Origin: an uncultured Sulfitobacter sp.
Lineage (GTDB): Bacteria > Pseudomonadota > Alphaproteobacteria > Rhodobacterales > Rhodobacteraceae
Assembly (NCBI GenBank): GCA_947502265.1
Contig: CANMZB010000010.1
Location: 1-64,000, forward strand
Direction of reading: 5' to 3'
Length of the DNA stretch: 64,000 bases
Part shown: positions 36,200 through 45,921 of the stretch, piece after piece
Position numbering within the stretch: position 1 is the stretch's first letter
Layout of the letters: each line of letters begins with the position of its first letter
Notes under the pieces: generated by a model
Told to the model about the DNA's origin: nothing
The model's database searches: none
Seen by the model: only the letters and a program-made list of their open reading frames with translations
Program-made: the position numbers and the translations under genes

Positions 36200-36430
36200 A
36201 TGACAAAGCACACCACCGACACGGAATGGTCCAATAAGTCGAAAAACTTGTTGCGTTCTGAATTAAAAAGGAAGGGCGTAACTTACGCTAAACTATTTGA
36301 TATGTTTTCTAAAATAGATGTGAACGGGAATGAGAAAAACATAGCCAATAAAATAGGCCGTGGCGTCTTTACGTTGGCATTCTTCTTGCAGTGCATGTCG
36401 GCAATCGAAGTTTCTGAGGTAAGGCTTTGA
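36200..36430 (+). CDS. DUF6471 domain protein (transposon passenger)
   Basis: The 76-residue product starts at ATG 36200, with GTGGAGATA as its ribosome site. The domain W-x-x-K-x-K-N-L-L-R-x-E-L-K-R-x-G-V-T-Y-A-x-L followed by N-K-I-x-R-G-x-F-x-x-A-F-F-L-Q-C is the DUF6471 signature, a small helical HTH-like domain seen on plasmids and near transposases. It may be a regulator of the element. It overlaps the next passenger gene (stop TGA, start ATG at 36430). The frame is intact, unlike its neighbours. Confidence 0.75.
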   Translation: MTKHTTDTEWSNKSKNLLRSELKRKGVTYAKLFDMFSKIDVNGNEKNIANKIGRGVFTLAFFLQCMSAIEVSEVRL

Positions 36431-37404
36431 TGCCCGAATGTTGGCTAAAAGGGCCACTAATGTGGGCGGTGTCGGTAGCTTCGATCATTGCTTTGGTTGG
36501 CGTATTGGCTTGGAGCTTATCCGCCGAGCAGACCGAATAGATAATAGGAGCCGAACAGGGCTCTCAAGCACATGTAGAGTATGCCGAGGATCGTATTGAC
36601 GATAAATGTCTGTCTCTTGATCCGATACCCATGCGGGACTGTATTCATGAGGAGGTAGAAGCCGCCCGCGACCTTGATGCTCAACAGCAAATGGCCTTTT
36701 TCACCAAAGTGATGGGCTGGACTGCGATAGTTGGACTTGTCGTGGGTTGCGGGTCGGTTATTCTCATTTTTCTCACCCTCAGAGCCACTCAACAAATGGC
36801 CGCTGACCAAGCGGAAATTGGAACCTCTCAAGTTAAATCTGCTACTGATGCTATTGAGGCGGCTCAACTCGCTAACAAAATCACGCGCGACGGGCAAAGG
36901 CCGTGGTTGTCTTGTGACATCGCAATCGAAAATCAGGAATTTAAAATCGTCGGAGGAATTCGCGGCGTTAAATTGAGCTTTATCATTGAAGTGTTTTGTT
37001 ACGGAAACAGTCCTGCATTCCGAGTGAATTCGAGATGTCGAATTGAACAAAAAGAGGGCGGAATCGGCGAAATTTGCAAATCTACCTTTTTCAAAAGCGC
37101 TGAAAAGGCATGGAAAGGAAATTTTGGTGACACCGTATTTCCAAGTAAAGGCCTTAGACATCATCAATCTGTTTTTGTCCCATTTCATGACGCAGACAAA
37201 ATGCTAGGGGAGCACATGACGATGACTTGGCTCATAGTTCAAGTGTACTATGAGTACTTTGGTGATGGGAAGGGTGAGACGTCCATCTTCCGGAATATCT
37301 GCCAACTTAGAGGAGGAGATCCTTACATCAATTTGAAAGAAACCGCTGGTCCAAGCTCGGACGTGCTTTATATTTCCGAACCCGGCGCAAATAGAATTAT
37401 TTAA
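36430..37404 (+). pseudogene. Passenger membrane protein with an in-frame amber stop
   Basis: The frame starts MPECWLKGPLMWAVSVASII, runs to TAG at 36538-36540, then continues in the same frame through IIGAEQGSQAHVEY, a conserved CIHEEVEAARDLDAQQQMAF, a second membrane segment (WTAIVGLVVGCGSVILIFL) and a 190-residue soluble part (DGQRPWLSCDIAIEN ... EPGANRII). Reading through would give about 324 residues with two membrane helices and a cytoplasmic or periplasmic beta-rich tail. I have seen similar proteins of unknown function next to roseobacter and sphingomonad transposases. The stop makes it two pieces; a start at ATG 36631 gives only the second. Confidence 0.55.
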
Positions 37405-37454
37405 CACAATAGCGGTCGCCAACACGAAGACACTGATCATGCCTCACACCCCGC

Positions 37455-37478
37455 TTGGTGCGTTTGATACATAAGGCC
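37455..37478 (+). repeat. Right terminal inverted repeat of the IS1595-like element
   Basis: TTGGTGCGTTTGATACATAA then GGCC is the reverse complement of the left end with one mismatch (A for C). Confidence 0.85.
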
Positions 37479-37492
37479 GGATATTTACGGCC
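37479..37492 (+). repeat. Direct repeat at the right end of the transposon
   Basis: GGATATTTACGGCC is identical to 34105-34118; the copy then resumes with AAAAGAAATAGG, the tail of dispersed repeat copy 2. Confidence 0.6.
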
Positions 37493-37504
37493 AAAAGAAA
37501 TAGG

Positions 37505-39519
<2,015 letters not shown>

Positions 39520-39820
39520 GACATCGCCATAGTGTCTGTGCGCGCCCGCTGCACGTTGTTTTTGCCGAATGCCGGAAAATGGCCGCGATTGTGGTGTGAT
39601 TTGCATAGATGGATTTGGCGGGAATGTACGGCTAAGAGCGTTTGGTTAGCGGGCGCAGCCATGCGCGCAAGGCGCGTGAAATGGGTTGGGTTCTAGGATC
39701 CGGTTTGATTATCGGCTTTTGTGTGGTGGGCGCGGAGATGAGAGAGTAAGGCACCGGAACCGCATAGAGCTTGTTAATTGCGGCAAGTTTGCCCGCAGCT
39801 GACAGCAGACAAACGCGCGA
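39520..39820. other. Intergenic region with no recognisable gene
   Basis: About 300 bp between the RNA methyltransferase and the glycosyltransferase gene hold only very short frames. I see no terminator-grade stem-loop, repeat or RNA gene. Confidence 0.6.
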
Positions 39821-40690
39821 TCAGAACCATTGCCCCGGCTCCATCAGACCCAAATCCAGAAGTTGGCGTGAATGCCATTCGAACGGTGCGGAATTGTGCC
39901 ATTTGAAGGTGTCGATCTCGTCTCTACTGCCGGGGTTGCTTTTCAGCGCCTTGGCGGTGCGGAACGAACATATGGTGGCGGTGATGTTGTGGTGCCACGG
40001 GCAAGCGTAGGTGTTATATTCTTCGTCCGTAAAAGTGTGGTCATCGCGCAGGCGCAGCCCCGGCTTGGCGCGGAACAGCGGGATGCGGTCGATCTTGCGG
40101 CGCGCGGGCGGTACGTGTTCCTCATAACGCCAGCGCAATCCGCCAAAGAAATCAAGCTGGCGTTCTTTGGGGTGACCGTGGTTTTGAACATCCGGACGCG
40201 CTAGCGCGTAATAGCCGGACCGGTCCAGATGGGCGGCATCCAGCGAGACGGCTTGGGGGTAGCGATCAAGATCGTCGGCATAAAGATCGACGGTATAGGC
40301 CAGCATCGCATTGCGCCGCTCTTCGGTGTGAAAGGCCAGCATCTCGGTTACTGTGCGCGTCTCGCTGAACGGGAAAAAGAGGTATTCGGCATTGTAGCAA
40401 TAATAGATCCACGTGCCGGGAGCGGCGTCTATCACGGCGTTGACTGCCGTTTCGGTGGCACGCCCGGCGGCGGTGTCATAGTCGATGCGGTGAACCGTTT
40501 CCTGAAGATCGCGGGGCAGATCGAACGAAGGCGGCATCAGCGCCAACACATGCGCGAAACCCGATTGCAGATGGTGGCGCAGCGTTGTGTCCACCTCGAC
40601 ATCGTCTTCGACCAGCACGATGGCGATCGGCCCTTTGGCCAGCGCCGCGGTGTTCGTTTTTATAAAGCTGTCGAGCGAGGTATGGCGCAT
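39821..40690 (-). CDS. Putative family 2-like glycosyltransferase
   Basis: The product from ATG 40690 (AGGA just before it) is 289 residues; ATG 40702 is possible. It begins with a Rossmann-like strand (PIAIVLVEDDVEVDTTLRHH) rich in acidic residues, then DAAPGTWIYYCYNAEYLFFPF and the later HTEERRNAMLAYTVDLYADD, a pattern seen in Rhodobacteraceae proteins annotated as glycosyltransferases of family 2. No DxD is obvious in the nucleotide-binding position. It is single and transcribed away from miaB. The sugar and acceptor are unknown, and the family assignment is weak. Confidence 0.5.
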   Translation of the reverse strand: MRHTSLDSFIKTNTAALAKGPIAIVLVEDDVEVDTTLRHHLQSGFAHVLALMPPSFDLPRDLQETVHRIDYDTAAGRATETAVNAVIDAAPGTWIYYCYNAEYLFFPFSETRTVTEMLAFHTEERRNAMLAYTVDLYADDLDRYPQAVSLDAAHLDRSGYYALARPDVQNHGHPKERQLDFFGGLRWRYEEHVPPARRKIDRIPLFRAKPGLRLRDDHTFTDEEYNTYACPWHHNITATICSFRTAKALKSNPGSRDEIDTFKWHNSAPFEWHSRQLLDLGLMEPGQWF

Positions 40691-40811
40691 GTCGTCCTGC
40701 ATAGGTTGAGTTGTGCATAGAATCGGTTAATTCGCCGTGCATTGCAAGATGGCGCGCGCGCTGATAACTGCCGCGACACCCCCTTCACCAGATCCGTTTG
40801 TGAGCTGCCCC

Positions 40812-42125
40812 ATGTCCGAGACCAAAACCGACACCCCAAAAAAGCTCTTTATCAAGACCTACGGCTGTCAGATGAACGTTTATGACAGTGAACGTATGGC
40901 CGAGAGCCTTGAAGGATATGTGCAAACCGATCGCCCCGAAGACGCGGATATGATCCTGCTCAACACCTGCCACATCCGCGAAAAAGCGGCCGAAAAGGTG
41001 TATTCCGAACTGGGCCGGATGAAGCCTTTGAAAGAGCTGAACCCGAATTTGAAGATCGGCGTGGCGGGCTGTGTGGCGCAGGCCGAAGGTGCGGAGATCA
41101 TGCGCCGCCAGCCCGCAGTTGATCTGGTGGTCGGGCCGCAAAGCTATCACCGTCTGCCGCAGATGGAGGCGCAGGTGCGCGCGGGGCGTTCGGCGCTTGA
41201 TACGGATTTCCCCGAAGAGGACAAATTTGCCCACCTCAAAGGCCGCAGCAAGGCGCGCCGCGCGCCAGCGGCGTTTTTGACGGTACAGGAAGGCTGCGAC
41301 AAATTCTGCGCCTTCTGTGTGGTGCCTTATACGCGAGGGGCCGAGGTTTCGCGCCCCGCCGACCGCGTGGTGCGCGAGGCGCGTGATCTGGTGGAGCGCG
41401 GCGTGCGCGAGGTCACGCTTTTGGGGCAAAACGTCAATGCGTACCACGGTGGTATGACGCTGGCCGAGCTGATCCGCGCGCTGGCGAAAGTCGACGGGTT
41501 GGAGCGTATCCGATACACCACCTCGCACCCCAACGACATGGATGATGATCTGATTGCGGCCCATGCGGACACGGACAAATTGATGCCGTATCTCCACCTG
41601 CCGGTGCAAAGCGGCTCGGACCGTATTCTTAAGCGGATGAACCGCAGCCACACTGCCGAAAGCTATCTGCGCCTGATCGAGCGTATCCGCGAAGTACGCC
41701 CGGATATCATGATGTCGGGCGATTTCATCGTCGGCTTTCCCGAAGAGACAGAGGCCGACTTTCAGGCGACTCTGGATCTGGTCGAGGCGGTGAATTACGG
41801 GTACGCCTACAGCTTCAAATACTCCACCCGCCCCGGCACACCGGCGGCGGAACGCCCGCAGGTAGATGCGGCTGAGGCGGACGAGAGATTGCAGCGGTTG
41901 CAAGCGCTGATTACCCGCCAGCAGCGCGCCATTCAGGAAAGCATGGTCGGGCGCGATCTGTCGGTGCTGGTTGAAAAAGCAGGCCGTAATGCGGGCCAGA
42001 TGCTGGGCAAATCGGAATATCTGCACGCGGTCCATATCGACAACGCAAAGGCGCAGATCGGTGATGTGGTCCCGGTCAGAATCACCCGCGCGATGACCAA
42101 TTCGTTAACGGCTGTCGAAATCTGA
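40812..42125 (+). CDS. miaB: tRNA-2-methylthio-N6-dimethylallyladenosine synthase
   Basis: This 437-residue radical-SAM enzyme adds the 2-methylthio group to i6A37 of tRNAs reading UNN codons. The N-terminal UPF0004 domain has three Cys ([32 protein letters not shown]) for one 4Fe-4S cluster. The radical-SAM cluster motif is [19 protein letters not shown]-terminal TRAM domain ([16 protein letters not shown]) follows. ATG 40812 is the start ([11 protein letters not shown]); the frame upstream to 40737 has no family sequence. The gene starts the right-hand housekeeping run. Confidence 0.97.
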   Translation: MSETKTDTPKKLFIKTYGCQMNVYDSERMAESLEGYVQTDRPEDADMILLNTCHIREKAAEKVYSELGRMKPLKELNPNLKIGVAGCVAQAEGAEIMRRQPAVDLVVGPQSYHRLPQMEAQVRAGRSALDTDFPEEDKFAHLKGRSKARRAPAAFLTVQEGCDKFCAFCVVPYTRGAEVSRPADRVVREARDLVERGVREVTLLGQNVNAYHGGMTLAELIRALAKVDGLERIRYTTSHPNDMDDDLIAAHADTDKLMPYLHLPVQSGSDRILKRMNRSHTAESYLRLIERIREVRPDIMMSGDFIVGFPEETEADFQATLDLVEAVNYGYAYSFKYSTRPGTPAAERPQVDAAEADERLQRLQALITRQQRAIQESMVGRDLSVLVEKAGRNAGQMLGKSEYLHAVHIDNAKAQIGDVVPVRITRAMTNSLTAVEI

Positions 42126-42410
42126 GCAAAGGCAACGCAGGGCGTGCTGAGCTTGGTGTGGTAGTCTTTTCAACCTGAGCGATTATTCTGGCGGATAGAA
42201 GAGTTTTTTGCGTGGTTTCGGGCCGTTTGACGGGCCGAACTTGATGCAACTCCCATCAAATAAGGATCTTTTCGGCGCAACAGGTACAAAATCTGCCACA
42301 TTGTCCTTCCCTCAGCGCAAAGTTTTGCTTAACCTACTAGAATGTGGGGGAATTCGGATGCCTTATGGCTTTGGGACATCTTCCGGGGGAACAAAGTAAG
42401 GGAAAGAGTT

Positions 42411-42986
42411 GTGGCAAACACACTTTTAAAAGCAGCGCGATGTGCGGCAGGGGCCGTGATGATCACGATGCTGTCGCTTCAGGGAACGGTGGCCGATGCG
42501 CAGACAGCATCACAACGTGACCGTGATGGCGGCCAGTATATTCCAACGATCTGGGTTGATCCCGACGGGTGCGAGCACTGGGTCATGGATGATGGTGCCG
42601 AAGGTTATATGTCACCGCACACCAACCGTCAGGGCATTCCGGTCTGCCGCCGGGGCAATGTTTGTGGCGTGATGCAAAGCGATCAGTTTTTTGCGACCGA
42701 CAGCCACCGGATTTCAAGTTCCGGCCAGGCCCGTCTGCGCGACTTCTTCAGGCAGGCGAACGCGACCAGCTATATCATCACCGGTCACACGGACAGCCGC
42801 GCGTCGGACGCTTATAATATGCGTCTGTCGCTGAACCGTGCCCATTCGGTGGCCAAAGTGGCACAAAGCTCGGGGGCGCGCATCTCTGACGTGCGCGGAT
42901 ATGGCGAACGCCAGCCTGCCGCCTCGAATGGCTCCGCATCCGGCATGGCAAAGAATCGCCGCGTTGAAATCATCTGCATTCGTTAA
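42411..42986 (+). CDS. OmpA-family secreted protein with an N-terminal Trp/Cys module
   Basis: The product from GTG 42411 (AAGGGAAAGAG before it) is 191 residues. Residues 1-36 (VANTLLKAARCAAGAVMITM ... TVADAQ) are a signal peptide. Residues 46-78 hold the module IWVDPDGCEHWVMDDGAEGY and PVC, which recurs in the next gene. The C-terminal third is an OmpA-like peptidoglycan-binding domain (YIITGHTDSRASDAYNMRLS, LNRAHSVAKVAQ). So it is probably exported and anchored to peptidoglycan. The N-terminal module is not one I can name. It is transcribed with the following lipoprotein gene, 12 bp apart. Confidence 0.8.
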   Translation: MANTLLKAARCAAGAVMITMLSLQGTVADAQTASQRDRDGGQYIPTIWVDPDGCEHWVMDDGAEGYMSPHTNRQGIPVCRRGNVCGVMQSDQFFATDSHRISSSGQARLRDFFRQANATSYIITGHTDSRASDAYNMRLSLNRAHSVAKVAQSSGARISDVRGYGERQPAASNGSASGMAKNRRVEIICIR

Positions 42987-42998
42987 GGATCACAAGAC

Positions 42999-43304
42999 AT
43001 GAATATTATTAAAATCGTGGCGCTTGTCGGTCTGGGCTCGTTTGTGGCGGCGTGTAGCGCGACTGGTCCTGACAAATCCATGGACCGTGGCATCGACAAA
43101 AAACACCTGAGCCAGCTTCAGGCGGGCATCTGGGTTGACCCCAACGGTTGTGACCACTGGATTATCGACGACGGTGTCGAAGGGTATCTTTCGGCGCGTC
43201 TGGACAAATATGGCAAGCCGGTCTGCTCGGGCATCGCGCCCCCCACCCATACCGTGGGAGACTTCAAAAAAGGGGCAACCAGTATCATCGGCGACCCGAT
43301 CTGA
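42999..43304 (+). CDS. Small lipoprotein with the same Trp/Cys module
   Basis: This 101-residue protein has a lipoprotein signal: MNIIKIVALVGLGSFVAAC, lipobox VAAC at residues 16-19, so it is lipidated at C19. Residues 43-76 carry IWVDPNGCDHWIIDDGVEGY and KPVC, aligned with the module of the preceding OmpA-like protein (about 60 percent identity over 33 residues). Both modules have one Cys after Asp-Pro and another after G-x-P-V. Adjacent gene pairs with one shared module suggest functional pairing, for example heterodimer formation or the same binding partner. The function is unknown. Confidence 0.75.
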   Translation: MNIIKIVALVGLGSFVAACSATGPDKSMDRGIDKKHLSQLQAGIWVDPNGCDHWIIDDGVEGYLSARLDKYGKPVCSGIAPPTHTVGDFKKGATSIIGDPI

Positions 43305-43444
43305 TCTTGCGCACAGACGACCGAATTCAAGGAGGGCCGGGATGCATCGCATCGCGGTCCTTTTTGCTTATTCGCGCGGCCTCTCTGGTATTGGTCCCGC
43401 CGAAGTCCTATCTCAGGCATCAAGCCGCTTAAAAGGAACCGCTC

Positions 43445-44473
43445 TTGCCCCCCAACGATCATGCCACAGCCACTGATACTGCCGCGCCCGAACAGGTGCT
43501 GGATTTCCCTGACAACCGGTTGTTGATCGACCTGTGTGGCCCGTTTGACCAACACCTTGCCGCCATCGAAAAGGCGCTGGAGGTGCAGATTATACGGCGC
43601 GGAAACCAGCTGAGCCTGCACGGCGATGCGGCATCGACAGAGCGCGGCGCTGCAATCCTCAATGCACTGTATACGCGGCTGGAAAGCGGACGCAGCGTAG
43701 AGCCTGCGGATGTGGACATGATACTGCGCATGGGGAATTCCGACGCAGGCACCGGTGTGCGCGCGGGTGACCAGATCGAAATGCCAATCCCTCAGGGCAT
43801 CGAAATCCAGACCCGCAAAAAGCGGGTGGAGCCGCGCACCGAAGCGCAAAAAGCCTATGTCCAGTCGCTGTTCGAGAGCGAATTGGCCTTTGGCATTGGT
43901 CCTGCGGGCACTGGCAAAACCTATCTGGCGGTGGCTGTCGGTGTGTCGATGTTCCTGTCGGGCAAGGTCGACAAGATCATTCTCAGCCGCCCTGCCGTCG
44001 AGGCGGGGGAGCGTTTGGGCTTTTTGCCAGGGGCGATGGAAGACAAGGTCGATCCTTATATGCAGCCGCTTTATGATGCGCTGAATGATTTTTTGCCGGG
44101 CAAGCAATTGGCGAAGCTGCGCGAAGAGAAAACGATCGAGATTGCGCCGTTGGCCTTTATGCGGGGGCGGACATTGTCCAATGCGTTTGTGGTGCTGGAC
44201 GAGGCGCAGAATGCGACGACCATGCAGATGAAGATGTTCCTGACCCGTCTGGGGCGGGGGTCGCGGATGGTCGTCACCGGTGACCGCACACAGATCGACT
44301 TGCCACGCGGGCAGGCGTCGGGGCTGGCTGATGCGGAGCGGTTGTTGAAGACAATCCCCAAGATCAGCTTCAACTATTTCACCTCCAGGGATGTGGTGCG
44401 TCACCCGCTTGTCGCCTCCATTATCGAAGCGTACGAGGCCGAAGCCGAACGCACGCAGAACCGCAACGGTTGA
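43445..44473 (+). CDS. PhoH-like family ATPase
   Basis: This 342-residue protein starts at TTG 43445, with AAAAGGAACC before it. It has a Walker A motif GIGPAGTGKTYLA, Walker B FVVLDEAQNATTMQ, and VTGDRTQIDLPRGQASGL, the PhoH signature. Paired with YbeY, it is thought to help ribosome RNA metabolism as a nucleoside-triphosphatase or helicase-like factor. It overlaps ybeY (TGATG), and the set phoH-ybeY-corC-lnt-metK is a conserved alphaproteobacterial run. The 5' leader holds no clear regulatory RNA. Confidence 0.93.
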   Translation: MPPNDHATATDTAAPEQVLDFPDNRLLIDLCGPFDQHLAAIEKALEVQIIRRGNQLSLHGDAASTERGAAILNALYTRLESGRSVEPADVDMILRMGNSDAGTGVRAGDQIEMPIPQGIEIQTRKKRVEPRTEAQKAYVQSLFESELAFGIGPAGTGKTYLAVAVGVSMFLSGKVDKIILSRPAVEAGERLGFLPGAMEDKVDPYMQPLYDALNDFLPGKQLAKLREEKTIEIAPLAFMRGRTLSNAFVVLDEAQNATTMQMKMFLTRLGRGSRMVVTGDRTQIDLPRGQASGLADAERLLKTIPKISFNYFTSRDVVRHPLVASIIEAYEAEAERTQNRNG

Positions 44474-44979
44474 TGGACACATTGGATATCGTTATCGACG
44501 CCGGCCCTTGGGACGCGGTGCAACTGGAACCGTTGGCGCGCCGCGCTGTCGATGCCACGCTTGCGCATATGGGGCTGGACGCGGAGGAGACCGAAATCAC
44601 GCTGCTGGCCTGTGACGATGCGCGCATTGCTGCGCTCAACGCCGATTTCCGGGGCAAAGCCACGCCCACCAATGTTCTGAGCTGGCCTGCGCAAGACCTT
44701 GCGCCGCCCGCAACCGGTGCGGTGCCACCCGCGCCCGAACCCGGCTTTGACGGCATGATCGAGCTGGGCGATATTGCGCTGAGCTATGACACCTGCGCCC
44801 GCGAGGCTGCCGAATCGGGCAAGCCAATGGGCGACCATCTGACGCATCTGATCGTTCATGGTGTGCTGCATCTTTTGGGCTATGATCACATCAGGGACGG
44901 CGACGCGGCGCTTATGGAGCGGATTGAGGCCGAAATCCTTGGTAATCTTGGCCAAGATGACCCATATACTATTTATTAG
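44473..44979 (+). CDS. ybeY: rRNA maturation RNase YbeY
   Basis: The product from ATG 44473 is 168 residues; an in-frame TTG at 44470 is an alternative. The zinc-binding motif H-x3-H-x5-H is HLIVHGVLHLLGYDH. YbeY matures the 3' end of 16S rRNA and acts in ribosome quality control. The gene overlaps phoH and is followed 45 bp later by corC, in the conserved order. Upstream of the motif, DFRGKATPTNVLSWPA matches the conserved fold. Confidence 0.95.
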   Translation: MDTLDIVIDAGPWDAVQLEPLARRAVDATLAHMGLDAEETEITLLACDDARIAALNADFRGKATPTNVLSWPAQDLAPPATGAVPPAPEPGFDGMIELGDIALSYDTCAREAAESGKPMGDHLTHLIVHGVLHLLGYDHIRDGDAALMERIEAEILGNLGQDDPYTIY

Positions 44980-45024
44980 CACCACAGGCACGCCCCACGC
45001 GCGCCTCACATTAGACAGGACCCA

Positions 45025-45921
45025 ATGGGCGATACAGACGGACCATCTGACGCGGCGCAATGCGCGCAGTCACAGACACCCCCCGACATAGACAGGCCAC
45101 AGGCCGACGCAGAGCCGACCAAAAGCGGATTTTTCAGCCGCGTGATCGGCGCGCTCAGCCCCTCCGACAATGAAGATACGGCGTTACAAACCGCACCCAA
45201 TACCACAGGTATGGGCAATCTGCGGTTGATGCGCGTGGATGATGTGATGATCCCCAAGTCGGATATTGTCGCGGTTTCCGTCCAGTCCACGATGGATGAA
45301 CTGGTTGAGGTTTTCAAAGAAAGCGGCATGACGCGTTTGCCGGTCTATGATGGCACGCTGGACACGCCGGTGGGCCTTGCTCACCTCAAGGATCTGGCGC
45401 TGACTCACGGGTTTAACGGCAAGCCGAAGAATTTCGATCTCAAAGAGATGTTGCGCCCGCTGGTCTATGTGCCGCCAAGCATGACCATCGGTGTTCTGCT
45501 GACCAAGATGCAGGCGGAGCGGCGGCATATGGCGCTGGTGATCGACGAATACGGCGGCGTTGACGGTCTGGTTACCATTGAGGACCTGATCGAGCAGGTG
45601 ATCGGCCAGATCGAGGACGAACATGACGTGGACGAGGGCCAGTACTGGTCAATCGAAAAGCCCGGCCAATACCTTGCGCTGGCCAAAACGCCGCTCTCGG
45701 ATTTCGAGGAAGAGGTCGGGCTGTCCCTCACCGATCATAAAGACGTGGACGAAGAGGAAATTGATACGCTCGGCGGTCTGGTGTTTATGTTGTCGGGCCG
45801 GGTGCCTGCGCGGGGCGAGGTTGTCGTGCATCCTGACGGGCCGGAGTTCGAGGTGATGGATGCCGACCCGCGCCGGATCAAGCGCCTGCGGGTGCGGATA
45901 AACGGCGCGCAAACGGGATGA
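45025..45921 (+). CDS. corC: CorC/hemolysin-type CBS-domain protein
   Basis: The 298-residue protein has two CBS domains (VDDVMIPKSDIVAVSVQSTM, VYDGTLDTPVGLAHLKDLAL and LVTIEDLIEQVIGQIEDEHD) and a C-terminal CorC_HlyC transporter-associated domain (WSIEKPGQYLALAKTPLSDF...). It lacks the DUF21 membrane domain, so it is the soluble CorC type. It probably controls a Mg/Co transporter or related function. The gene is conserved before lnt and overlaps it by ATGA. Confidence 0.9.
   Translation: MGDTDGPSDAAQCAQSQTPPDIDRPQADAEPTKSGFFSRVIGALSPSDNEDTALQTAPNTTGMGNLRLMRVDDVMIPKSDIVAVSVQSTMDELVEVFKESGMTRLPVYDGTLDTPVGLAHLKDLALTHGFNGKPKNFDLKEMLRPLVYVPPSMTIGVLLTKMQAERRHMALVIDEYGGVDGLVTIEDLIEQVIGQIEDEHDVDEGQYWSIEKPGQYLALAKTPLSDFEEEVGLSLTDHKDVDEEEIDTLGGLVFMLSGRVPARGEVVVHPDGPEFEVMDADPRRIKRLRVRINGAQTG

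Larger units (their letters stand above)
34115..37480. mobile_element. Decayed IS1595-family transposon with passenger genes
   Basis: The element is about 3.37 kb and bounded by 24-bp inverted repeats (34115-34138, 37455-37478). Flanking direct repeats (GGATATTTACGGCC at 34105 and 37479; ATATTTAC is the likely 8-bp duplication) show insertion into a dispersed repeat copy. It carries an ISXO2-like transposase of the IS1595 type on the minus strand plus passenger genes on both strands. The transposase has a frameshift and an amber stop, and two passengers are also broken, so it can no longer move by itself. Its GC content is clearly lower than that of the surrounding genes. Confidence 0.8.

Noticed and set aside
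40785-42035. A 416-codon minus-strand frame
   Set aside because: It lies opposite miaB, whose Fe-S cysteines and radical-SAM motif identify the real gene.
42208-42399. A 63-codon plus-strand frame before the OmpA-like gene
   Set aside because: It ends inside the ribosome-site region and has no signal peptide or motif; most likely chance.
43118-44482. A 454-codon minus-strand frame
   Set aside because: It is antisense to PhoH with its Walker motifs.
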